NCBI GenBank assembly: GCA_003535195.1
Contig: DOHN01000199.1
Location: forward strand, 20,093-36,214
From: Ruminiclostridium sp.
Lineage (GTDB): Bacteria > Bacillota > Clostridia > DSM-8532
Length of the DNA stretch: 16,122 nucleotides
Direction: 5' to 3'
The notes beneath the pieces were generated by a model, which was given only the letters and a program-made list of their open reading frames with translations, made no database searches and was not told the DNA's origin. A program made the translations under genes and the position numbers. Every line of letters begins with the position of its first letter. Within the stretch, counting starts at the first letter, position 1. Positions 8,231 through 14,642 of the stretch are shown here, piece by piece.

Positions 8231-8281
8231 TTTTAAGGTGCCGGCCTTAAAGCTTTATTTTTTAAGACAGGCGCCTTAAAA
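8231..8281 (-). other. Long imperfect hairpin in the gap before mglB
   Basis: The arms 8231-8250 and 8262-8281 pair over 20 bp with three mismatches around an 11-nt loop. Each arm is itself partly self-complementary (TTAAGG...CCTTAA on the left), so alternative smaller stems can form. On the operon strand the stem is followed by A-rich, not T-rich, sequence, so it is not a clear terminator. Possible roles are a 5' stabiliser of a processed mglB message, a protein-binding site, or an attenuator. No convincing mglB promoter was found in the gap. Confidence 0.6.
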
Positions 8282-8303
8282 CACTGTTATAATAGGACCA
8301 TTT

Positions 8304-9389
8304 TCAATCATTGGGGAGAATGACCACTTTGACGGCATTCTCTTTTCTTTTGACAAAGGTATCCAGCGCATCTGAAAAATGTTCCAGGCTGAACCTGTGT
8401 GTAATCAGGTCTTTCACAACAAGCTGCCCCGTTGACATGAGATGGAGCACTTTTGAGCTTACATTGGGATTGGCCCTGGAACCAAAAATGGCAATTTCAT
8501 TATGGGTGATATATTTAAACGGCAATTCCTCCATCACATCGTCGGTTGCCACCCCCAGCAGGGCTATTCTTCCGCCTTTTCTGACCATGCGGACGCATTG
8601 GTTAAACGTCCCCTTTGCGCCTGAGCACTCAAAGGCTTCATCCACCCCTAATCCGCCGGTCAATGCCCGAACTGCCTGGACGGGATCTTCCTTTGTAAAA
8701 TCGACGCAGAAATCTGCACCGAGTTTTTCTGCTGCGCACAGTCTCACACCGCGGCCGATCATAATGGCCTTTGCAGCTCCCATGGCCTTGGCAAGCCGCA
8801 TAGCGCAAAGACCTATGGGCCCGGGACCCACCACCGCAACGGTTCCTCCGGGCGTGATGCCGGCCAGTTCAAGGCCGTGCAAAGCAACTCCTGAAGTATC
8901 ACACATGGCAGCTTCTTCAAAGGTGACATTGTCCGGCATATGGGTAACGCTTTTGATGGAGTATTTCTGGTATTGTCCATAGGCTCCGTCCACAATAAAA
9001 CCATAATGCTCATGGCCTGTTGATGGTTTCCCATAATTGAGGCAAAGTGTATAGCGGCCTTTTTTGCAGTTATCACAATAACCGCAGCCCTTATGCGCTT
9101 CCCCGGCAACTCTGTCGCCTACCTGGAAATCATGGACATCCTCACCGACGGCAACGACCTCGCCGGCCCATTCGTGGCCTGCAATAAAGGGATAGGAGGG
9201 AGGCCAGGTTCCTGCCAGGTCGCCTCTTATAATTTCCGGATCGCTTCCGCAGATGGCAACCGCCCGGATTTTGCACAGAACCTCGTGCTTTTCGGGCTTT
9301 TTAACCTCTACATCCCTGATTTCAAATTGGCCTGGACCAGTGAGAACACAAGCTTTAGCTTTCTTGGGTATGTCATATTTTTTGTGCAT
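8304..9389 (-). CDS. Zinc-dependent MDR sugar/polyol dehydrogenase
   Basis: A 361-aa medium-chain dehydrogenase. Catalytic zinc: C47 in AICGSD and H72-E73 in AGHEWAGE. Structural zinc: C102, C105, C108 and C116. Nucleotide-binding motif GPGPIG at 188-193. The Asp/Glu that usually selects NAD over NADP at the end of the second strand is not obvious (IGRGVRLCAAEKLGAD; basic residues follow), so the cofactor is uncertain. It starts at ATG 9389, 6 nt after AAAGGGGAG. It is the second gene of the operon, 32 nt after the 3-hydroxyacyl-CoA-dehydrogenase-like gene. Sequence features resemble sorbitol dehydrogenase and threonine dehydrogenase relatives; oxidation of the sugar taken up by the Mgl transporter is inferred from context. 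Confidence 0.9.
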   Translation of the reverse strand: MHKKYDIPKKAKACVLTGPGQFEIRDVEVKKPEKHEVLCKIRAVAICGSDPEIIRGDLAGTWPPSYPFIAGHEWAGEVVAVGEDVHDFQVGDRVAGEAHKGCGYCDNCKKGRYTLCLNYGKPSTGHEHYGFIVDGAYGQYQKYSIKSVTHMPDNVTFEEAAMCDTSGVALHGLELAGITPGGTVAVVGPGPIGLCAMRLAKAMGAAKAIMIGRGVRLCAAEKLGADFCVDFTKEDPVQAVRALTGGLGVDEAFECSGAKGTFNQCVRMVRKGGRIALLGVATDDVMEELPFKYITHNEIAIFGSRANPNVSSKVLHLMSTGQLVVKDLITHRFSLEHFSDALDTFVKRKENAVKVVILPND

Positions 9390-9421
9390 GTTAATCTCCC
9401 CTTTGCAAAAAATATGGAATA

Positions 9422-10351
9422 TTATTTAATTTTTTTTAATGCGTGTACGATGAAATCATTGCGCCTTTTTACCAAGGCATTCATGTCTTTTTTCGACCAG
9501 TCATAAAAACCCCGTCCGGTTTTATACCCCAGGCTGCCGTTCTGAATTAAACTGGTGAAAAGCGGTGAAGCATTGTTCCGACCGGAGATTTCAGGCAGCA
9601 CGGTATTTTGAACGGAGCAGCATAAATCCAGCCCCGCAGCATCCACATGCTCAAGAGGCCCCCAGACGGGAAAGCGCAGTGCCATCCCCATTTTTACGGC
9701 AGTATCCACATCTTCCGGGGATGCCAGGCCGGTTTCCACAATGTTTACCGCTTCGCGGATAACGGCTTGCAGAATGCGGTTTGCCAGCTGTCCCGGCAGA
9801 TCCTTTTTAACGATAACCGGAGCTTTTCCCCATGAGATCAGCATTTCTTTTATTTTTACTGCAAGCTCCGGAGAAGAGCGGTCTCCTATAACAATTTCCA
9901 CAAGGGGGATGAGGTTCGCCGGAAGCCAGAAATGAGTGGTCAATGTACGTTCGGGATGCTTTGTCCGCGACGAGATATCGGTAATCCTTAAGCCGGATGT
10001 GTTGCTCAATAGAGGAACTGCGGCAGGAAGAAGCCGGTCCAGCATTTCAAAAACATTCTGCTTGATTTCCAGATTCTCAAATACGGCCTCAATAACAACT
10101 TTGGTTTGTTCACAGGCCTGGGTGACATCGCGGGATACAGAAATATATTTCTTTGCTTCTTCCGTCTGTTCCATGGTACATAAGCCTAAATCTGAAAGTT
10201 CATTGAGATTGTCGGATACGCGTTTTTTTGCTTTTTGAAGAACTGCGGAGTCGGCATCATACATAATGACTTTGTTGTGGGCCAGTGCGGCACAGCAACC
10301 AATTGCACAGCCCATCATGCCGCTGCCAAAAATAAGAACGGAGTCTCTCAT
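9422..10351 (-). CDS. 3-hydroxyacyl-CoA dehydrogenase-fold oxidoreductase (L-gulonate 3-dehydrogenase/hydroxyacid type)
   Basis: 309 aa. The N-terminal NAD domain has GSGMMG (9-14) and D32 ending the second strand. The catalytic His is H140 in HFWLPANLIPLVEIV, with SNTSG at 116-120 and N191. The C-terminal domain ends with GYKTGRGFYDW. The H-W-P-x-x-L-I-P-L-V-E pattern is that of family members acting on free hydroxy acids (L-gulonate 3-dehydrogenase, carnitine dehydrogenase) more than of beta-oxidation enzymes, which usually read HFFNP. No acyl-CoA gene is nearby. In a sugar operon this points to NAD-dependent oxidation of a sugar acid, possibly at C3; that is inference. The start is ATG 10351, 6 nt after GAGGTG. 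The frame is open to 10396, but that upstream ATG lies inside an operator palindrome and lacks a ribosome binding site. First gene of the operon. Confidence 0.82.
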   Translation of the reverse strand: MRDSVLIFGSGMMGCAIGCCAALAHNKVIMYDADSAVLQKAKKRVSDNLNELSDLGLCTMEQTEEAKKYISVSRDVTQACEQTKVVIEAVFENLEIKQNVFEMLDRLLPAAVPLLSNTSGLRITDISSRTKHPERTLTTHFWLPANLIPLVEIVIGDRSSPELAVKIKEMLISWGKAPVIVKKDLPGQLANRILQAVIREAVNIVETGLASPEDVDTAVKMGMALRFPVWGPLEHVDAAGLDLCCSVQNTVLPEISGRNNASPLFTSLIQNGSLGYKTGRGFYDWSKKDMNALVKRRNDFIVHALKKIK

Positions 10352-10379
10352 ATATAGCACCTCACATTTACTTAAAAGG

Positions 10380-10397
10380 AATGTATCCGTATACATT
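10380..10397. promoter_or_regulatory. LacI-type operator O1 in the operon leader
   Basis: The minus strand reads AATGTATACGGATACATT, a near-perfect 18-bp palindrome (8 of 9 paired positions) centred on CG. It matches O2 (10459-10476) and O3 (11603-11620). It lies about 30 nt upstream of the first structural gene's start and about 80 bp downstream of the predicted transcription start, suiting an auxiliary operator for looping or a roadblock. Confidence 0.65.
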
Positions 10398-10445
10398 TTT
10401 TATAAAAAAATAAAATACGCTCTGGTCCGGGTGTATTGAGATAAA

Positions 10446-10482
10446 CTAAAAAATTAAAAATGAATACGGATTAATTTTTTAG
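10446..10482 (-). other. AT-rich 12-bp inverted repeat enclosing operator O2
   Basis: CTAAAAAATTAA (10446-10457) and TTAATTTTTTAG (10471-10482) are perfect reverse complements separated by 13 nt that hold the core of O2. It would lie at the very 5' end of the operon transcript, where a 5' stem can protect mRNA, or it may be an extended protein-binding dyad at DNA level. Confidence 0.6.
10459..10476. promoter_or_regulatory. LacI-type operator O2 just downstream of the operon promoter
   Basis: The plus strand reads AATGAATACGGATTAATT (7 of 9 positions symmetrical, central CG). It starts about 11 bp downstream of the predicted -10 box of the operon promoter (10487-10492), a position where a bound repressor blocks initiation or early elongation. 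The sequence shares AATGWATACG with the other two sites. Confidence 0.68.
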
Positions 10483-10486
10483 CTTT

Positions 10487-10515
10487 AGTTTATTATGATT
10501 TCGTGCAAATGTCAA
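10487..10515 (-). promoter_or_regulatory. Probable sigma-A promoter of the sugar operon
   Basis: On the minus strand a perfect TTGACA (10510-10515) is followed after 17 bp by TAAACT (10487-10492, 4 of 6 to consensus). Transcription would start near 10480, giving a leader of about 130 nt that contains operators O2 and O1 before the first gene. Confidence 0.65.
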
Positions 10516-10520
10516 TTATT

Positions 10521-10556
10521 AAATAAAAAATAAGACCACCCGGTTATCATTTCCGG
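10521..10556 (-). terminator. Possible weak terminator after the lacI-family gene
   Basis: Just after the regulator's stop codon the minus strand has CCGG, a 9-nt loop and CCGG, then a T-rich run (TTATTTTTTATTT). The stem is short, so termination is doubtful and some regulator transcripts may continue into the operon. Confidence 0.3.
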
Positions 10557-10560
10557 CTGT

Positions 10561-11574
10561 TCAAACGCTGGAACGCTCAATTATTTTACATTCAAAGAGC
10601 TGAACCCCCTCGCTTGCAGGCTCGCCATTTAATTTTTTGTCAAGATAATCAAAGGTGGTGTCGAGCATCTTATCGATCTGCTGCTCAAATGTGGTCAGGA
10701 AATAAGGGTCCCAGGACGCGGCATCGATGTTATCGAAGCCCATAATGGCGATATCGGCCGGAATTTTTAAATCGTATACATTTTTGCAAAAATCCATGGC
10801 GCCGAAGGCCAGCATGTCGCCTGCACAGAATACGGCCTCCGGCTTGCCGGCGTCCTTTAAGATGGCTTCCATTGCCTTCCGGCCGTCTTCATAGGTATAG
10901 GGGACCATCCGAACAATGCAATCTTCAATGCCATTCTCATTTAAACAGTCGGTAAACCCCCGGAGACGGTCCTTACTGGTTCCTAAAAATGTGTCTGAAC
11001 CGATGAAGGCAAAGGAACGGTGTCCTTTTTCATACAGGTAGTTTGCGGCCAGCCAGCCTGCCTGTACATTATCGGAGCATACCGTCATGATATTTTTATT
11101 GACGGTATATTTATTGAATACGACAACAGGAATCTGTATTTTTTCACACTCTGCAGCCATTTGCGAGGAGATGGCCGCAGAAAGCACGATGATTGCATCA
11201 ACCCGGTATTGAAGCACCTGCGACAGAATCTCATCCAGGTTTTTCTCTTTTGAAGAGACAAAAAATAACGGTTCTCTTCCCATGTACTGAATGCGGTCGG
11301 CGACTTTATTAACCATTGCATTATAGTGCGGGTTGACCACATCGATGGTCACAATAGCAATAAGGTTTGACCGGTTCAATGTCAATCCCCGCGCCATTGC
11401 ATTGGGGCGGTAGCCAAGTGTTTCCGCCGCTTCCAGGACCCGCTTGCGGGTCTTTTCCCTGATGTTGGTTTGACCGCTGAAAACTCTTGAAACAGTTGCC
11501 TGAGAGACATTTGCCAGTGCAGCAACTTCTTTTGAATTTGGCATTCTGCCGTTGGCTGCTTTTATATGCGCCAA
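10561..11574 (-). CDS. LacI-family transcriptional regulator of the sugar operon
   Basis: 337 aa. The N-terminal helix-turn-helix spans about 13-34 (NSKEVAALANVSQATVSRVF), the hinge helix about 58-64 (NAMARGL), and the rest is a periplasmic-binding-like effector domain with LIAIVTIDVVNPHYN, YEKGHRSFAFIGSD, PEAVFCAGDMLAFGAM and IMGFDNIDAA, all standard for the family. Translation starts at TTG 11574, 7 nt after AAGGAAG; the next ATG (residue 11) would cut close to the DNA-binding helix and has no ribosome binding site. It is transcribed towards the operon and divergently from larE. An operator-like palindrome covers its own -10 box, so autorepression is predicted. The inducer should be the transported sugar or an intermediate; it cannot be named. 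Confidence 0.92.
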   Translation of the reverse strand: MAHIKAANGRMPNSKEVAALANVSQATVSRVFSGQTNIREKTRKRVLEAAETLGYRPNAMARGLTLNRSNLIAIVTIDVVNPHYNAMVNKVADRIQYMGREPLFFVSSKEKNLDEILSQVLQYRVDAIIVLSAAISSQMAAECEKIQIPVVVFNKYTVNKNIMTVCSDNVQAGWLAANYLYEKGHRSFAFIGSDTFLGTSKDRLRGFTDCLNENGIEDCIVRMVPYTYEDGRKAMEAILKDAGKPEAVFCAGDMLAFGAMDFCKNVYDLKIPADIAIMGFDNIDAASWDPYFLTTFEQQIDKMLDTTFDYLDKKLNGEPASEGVQLFECKIIERSSV

Positions 11575-11602
11575 GTAATCACTTCCTTACAAAATAAAAT
11601 GA

Positions 11603-11620
11603 AATGAATACGATATCATT
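11603..11620. promoter_or_regulatory. LacI-type operator O3 overlapping the regulator's promoter
   Basis: The plus strand reads AATGAATACGATATCATT. The left half is identical to O2 (AATGAATACG) and the right half is less symmetrical. It overlaps the last three bases of the regulator's -10 box and covers its start site, as expected for an autoregulatory operator. Confidence 0.6.
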
Positions 11621-11623
11621 ATA
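11618..11623 (-). promoter_or_regulatory. -10 box of the lacI-family gene
   Basis: The minus strand has a perfect TATAAT here, 44 nt before the TTG start. No good -35 hexamer lies 16-18 bp upstream (only a T-rich stretch), so this is a weak promoter, as is usual for regulator genes. Confidence 0.5.
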
Positions 11624-11664
11624 ATAGCCTATTCTTTGCTAAAAAGGAAGAACGAAATGAATAA

Positions 11665-11700
11665 AATGATCAGAAATTGGAGAAAAAGTTTTCGATCATT
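11665..11700. repeat. AATGATC/GATCATT inverted pair upstream of the larE promoter
   Basis: AATGATC (11665-11671) and GATCATT (11694-11700) are perfect reverse complements with 22 bp between them. The right half ends 9 bp before the larE -35 box, where an activator could sit. The halves are short and AT-rich, so chance is possible. Confidence 0.3.
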
Positions 11701-11709
11701 GGGTACTAC

Positions 11710-11738
11710 TTGACTGGTATTTTATTTACGACGATAAT
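11710..11738 (+). promoter_or_regulatory. Probable sigma-A promoter of larEBC
   Basis: TTGACT (11710-11715) and GATAAT (11733-11738) are each 5 of 6 to consensus with the ideal 17-bp spacer. Transcription would start near 11745, leaving a leader of about 38 nt before the larE TTG start. Confidence 0.7.
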
Positions 11739-11782
11739 TAGGAGTGATATATATATAAAATACGCCTTGAAAAGGAGTAAAC

Positions 11783-12577
11783 TTGGAATTGGACTCAAAA
11801 CTGCAAACATTATTTTCATATCTGAAAGGCCTTGAAAAAGTATGTATTGCTTTTTCGGCCGGAATTGATTCGAGCTTTCTTCTGGAATCCGCCCACAGGG
11901 CTTTAAACGGGAATGTTCTTGCCGTCATGGCCAGGGGTTCGATGATGCCTCAAAAAGAGATTGACTATGGCCGGGAATTCTGCAAAAGCAGGAGCATTCA
12001 ATTTATTGAGATAGAGGCCAATGAATTTGAAGTGGAGGCTTTTGCCAATAATACTCCTGACCGGTGCTATTATTGCAAGCATGCAATTTTTTCTAAAATC
12101 ATCAAAACTGCAGAAGAAAATGGGTTTCATATTGTATTGGAAGGTACTAACCTGGATGATATGGGAGATTACAGGCCCGGGAGAAAGGCGCTGGCGGAAC
12201 TGGGCATAAAAAGCCCTTTGCTTGAATGCGGCTTCACCAAAAACGAGATACGGGCATTTGCCAGGGAAATGGACATTGATATCTGGGACAAGCCTGCCGC
12301 CGCCTGCCTGGCAACCAGAGTGCCCACCGGTGAAAAGGTGACACCCGAGCTTTTAAAACGCATTGAAGTATCCGAAGACGCAATAAAACAGCTGGGATTC
12401 AGGCAGGTTCGGGTGCGCGTCCATGGCTCCCTTGCCAGAATTGAAATACCCGCCGACGGGATAGAAAAAATGTGCCGGCCCGCCGTAAGGGATGAAGTAT
12501 CGCGCAAATTGAAAGATGCGGGCTTTCGGTATGTTTCAATTGATCTGGATGGCTATAAAACCGGCAATATGAATTAG
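11783..12577 (+). CDS. larE: LarE, sulfur transferase for the nickel-pincer nucleotide cofactor
   Basis: LarE adenylates the carboxylates of pyridinium-3,5-biscarboxylate mononucleotide and converts them to thiocarboxylates. The 264-aa protein has the PP-loop SAGIDSS (25-31), then TPDRCYYCKH (C95, C98), LEGTNLDD (119-126) and PAAACLATRVPTGE (C175). C175 matches the position of the sacrificial cysteine (Cys176) of Lactobacillus plantarum LarE. The added C95 and C98 recall the three-cysteine LarE of Thermotoga maritima, reported to hold a [4Fe-4S] cluster and act catalytically. The start is TTG 11783, 5 nt after AAAGGAG; a TTG two codons later is the alternative. First gene of larE-larB-larC, divergent from the lacI-family gene. 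Confidence 0.95.
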   Translation: MELDSKLQTLFSYLKGLEKVCIAFSAGIDSSFLLESAHRALNGNVLAVMARGSMMPQKEIDYGREFCKSRSIQFIEIEANEFEVEAFANNTPDRCYYCKHAIFSKIIKTAEENGFHIVLEGTNLDDMGDYRPGRKALAELGIKSPLLECGFTKNEIRAFAREMDIDIWDKPAAACLATRVPTGEKVTPELLKRIEVSEDAIKQLGFRQVRVRVHGSLARIEIPADGIEKMCRPAVRDEVSRKLKDAGFRYVSIDLDGYKTGNMN

Positions 12578-12615
12578 GACCGAAAAAGAATCAAGGCACA
12601 AGGAGATCATTATAT

Positions 12616-13389
12616 ATGGAAATCATGGATATTAAGCGGATTATAGAGTTGGCCGTGAAGGGCGAAATCACCTCTGATGACGCGTTGGAGCATTTAAAGA
12701 GCCTGGCTGGGAGTGATATTGGGTATGCTAAAATTGATTATCAGCGGGCTCTTAGAAACGGCTTTCCCGAAGTTATCTATTGTCCGGGCAAGCGTATTGA
12801 GCATATTTGCGGAATCGTTTCAGACATGCTGAAAAAGAGCACCGGGAATATTATAGCGTCCCGCGCTTCCCAGCAGGTCTACGAGGCTGTCGGGGAGATC
12901 GCTCCTGAGGCCGTCTACTATGAGGTTGCAAAAACCGTTTTGATTAAGAGGCAGGAATTCGGAACCAGCAAGGGTCATATTTTGGTTGTTACAGCCGGTA
13001 CTGCCGATATTCCGGCAGCCGAGGAGGCGGCTGTTACCGCCGAAATTCTGGGGAACCGCGTGGAGAGGCTGTTTGATGTCGGCGTTGCGGGGATCCACCG
13101 CCTTTTGGCAAAGGTTGATACTCTCAACAAAGCCAATGTCATTATTGTTGTTGCAGGTATGGAAGGCGCGCTCCCAAGCGTGGTGGGGGGGCTGGTGGAT
13201 AAACCGGTTATTGCCGTTCCTACCAGTGTCGGCTATGGCGCCAGCTTCAATGGCCTTTCCGCCCTCTTGGGCATGCTGAACAGCTGTGCATCGGGCATTG
13301 GAGTCGTAAATATTGACAACGGCTTTGGCGCGGCCTGCCTTGCCAATCGTATCAATAAACTCTGTGAGGGGGATCATGGATATGAATAA
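12616..13389 (+). CDS. larB: LarB, pyridinium-3,5-biscarboxylic acid mononucleotide synthase
   Basis: LarB carboxylates the pyridinium ring of nicotinic acid adenine dinucleotide and releases AMP, the first step to the NPN cofactor. The 257-aa protein has the small helical N-terminal part and the PurE-like C-terminal domain with VVTAGTADIPAAEEA (about 124-138), GMEGALPSVVGGLV (181-194), VPTSVGYGAS (201-210) and NSCASGIGVVNIDNG. C224 in that last motif appears to match the cysteine proposed to act in L. plantarum LarB. It starts at ATG 12616 with AAGGAG about 10 nt upstream, 38 nt after larE, and its last 14 nt overlap larC. Confidence 0.95.
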   Translation: MEIMDIKRIIELAVKGEITSDDALEHLKSLAGSDIGYAKIDYQRALRNGFPEVIYCPGKRIEHICGIVSDMLKKSTGNIIASRASQQVYEAVGEIAPEAVYYEVAKTVLIKRQEFGTSKGHILVVTAGTADIPAAEEAAVTAEILGNRVERLFDVGVAGIHRLLAKVDTLNKANVIIVVAGMEGALPSVVGGLVDKPVIAVPTSVGYGASFNGLSALLGMLNSCASGIGVVNIDNGFGAACLANRINKLCEGDHGYE

Positions 13390-14611
13390 AATTCTTTATA
13401 TAGACTGTGCTTCGGGGATCAGCGGGGATATGACCATCGGCGCCTTTTTGGATCTTGGGGTCGATCCGGAATATCTGAAAAAAGAGCTGTCAAAGGTGCA
13501 TCTCCACGGCTATGGTATAGAAGTGTGCCAAAAGAATGCCAAAGGGATATCCGGAACGGATTTCGACGTGATTCTGCACCCTCATAACCATTCAGAAGAT
13601 GTATGCGACCAGCATCGGCACAGCCATGACGACCCGTACCACCATCATCATGACCATTCCAACTGGGGGCAGATCAAAGAGCTGATAGAACAAAGCCATT
13701 TGAAAGAGCCTGTCAAAGATCTCGCCGTCAGAATATTTCAGCGGGTTGCCGAAGCCGAAGCAAAGGTTCATGGCGTAGCCATTGAGGAGGTTCATTTTCA
13801 TGAGGTGGGCGCCGTTGATTCGATTGTGGATATTGTTGGCGCAGCCATATGCTTTGATGCTATAAAGCCCGGCCGGGTGATTGTATCGCCATTGAATACC
13901 GGAAGCGGTACGGTACGCTGCCAGCACGGGATCCTCCCGGTTCCGGCGCCGGCTACCGCAGAAATCCTTGCCGGAGCAGGGGCCATGATTTATTCCAGCG
14001 GTGTCATGGGGGAGTTGGTCACACCTACCGGCGCCGCCATTGCAGCGGAGCTTGCCAATGAATTCGGGCCCCTTCCCGCCATGCAGATTGAAAAAACAGG
14101 GTATGGAACCGGGAAAAAGGACTTTGGCATTCCCAATGTACTGCGTATGATCCTGGGCTCCGGGGATTCTTTCGGCCAGGAGGAAGTCATGGTGCTGGAA
14201 GCCAATATAGATGATATGTCGGGTGAGGTGGCCGGGTATACACTGGACAGGCTTTTATCCCAGGGCGCCCTGGATGCCTTCTACACGCCCATATACATGA
14301 AAAAGAGCCGGCCGGCGGTGAAGCTTTCGGTAATATGCCATTGCAAGCAGGTTCAAAAGCTGGAGCGCATCATTCTGGCTGAAACCACTACCATTGGCCT
14401 CAGAAAATATGCGGTCAGCCGCACGGTCATGAAAAGGGAGACCCTCACCGTCAAGCTTCCCTATGGGGAGGCTGTTGTTAAGGTCAGCGAGTATGAGGGG
14501 ATTAAAAAAGCTTCCCCTGAATATGAAAGTGTTAAAGAGCTGGCTCAAAAAACCGGGTATAGCTTGATCAGCATTTACAAGGATATCTACGGCAGCATGG
14601 GTTTGCGGTGA
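13376..14611 (+). CDS. larC: LarC, nickel insertase for the NPN cofactor
   Basis: LarC inserts nickel into the dithio-pyridinium mononucleotide in a CTP-dependent reaction, finishing the cofactor. The 411-aa protein starts with ILYIDCASGISGDM (6-19). A histidine-rich stretch at about 68-94, likely handling nickel, is followed by AEAKVHG, EVHFHEVGAVDSIVDIVG, the segment VSPLNTGSGTV, and GYGTGKKDFGIPNVLR; the C-terminal part carries EANIDDMSGE. The frame is continuous: the larC1/larC2 split read by programmed frameshifting in L. plantarum is absent. The start is ATG 13376 behind GAGGGG, overlapping the end of larB by 14 nt, which suggests coupled translation; ATG 13382 is possible. It converges on the exporter genes, with a 31-bp gap and no clear terminator. 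Confidence 0.95.
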   Translation: MDMNKILYIDCASGISGDMTIGAFLDLGVDPEYLKKELSKVHLHGYGIEVCQKNAKGISGTDFDVILHPHNHSEDVCDQHRHSHDDPYHHHHDHSNWGQIKELIEQSHLKEPVKDLAVRIFQRVAEAEAKVHGVAIEEVHFHEVGAVDSIVDIVGAAICFDAIKPGRVIVSPLNTGSGTVRCQHGILPVPAPATAEILAGAGAMIYSSGVMGELVTPTGAAIAAELANEFGPLPAMQIEKTGYGTGKKDFGIPNVLRMILGSGDSFGQEEVMVLEANIDDMSGEVAGYTLDRLLSQGALDAFYTPIYMKKSRPAVKLSVICHCKQVQKLERIILAETTTIGLRKYAVSRTVMKRETLTVKLPYGEAVVKVSEYEGIKKASPEYESVKELAQKTGYSLISIYKDIYGSMGLR

Positions 14612-14642
14612 TAAAGGTTCGGGCAAAAGCCGCGGAATTGTT

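Noticed and set aside
8311..8982. 223-codon open frame on the plus strand
   Set aside because: Antisense to the zinc dehydrogenase; no family features and no ribosome binding site noticed.
10352..10396. Upstream ATG of the 3-hydroxyacyl-CoA dehydrogenase-like gene
   Set aside because: This ATG is part of the operator palindrome and would put 15 residues before the usual start of the NAD-binding fold.
12820..13377. 185-codon open frame on the minus strand
   Set aside because: Antisense to larB, which is clearly the coding strand by motif content.
11783..14611. larA (lactate racemase apoenzyme) within the lar cluster
   Set aside because: Every frame in this stretch is accounted for by larE, larB and larC; no LarA-like protein is present anywhere in the window.
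14612..14642. Terminator between convergent larC and the exporter genes
   Set aside because: Only a three- to four-base stem can be drawn and no T tract follows on either strand.
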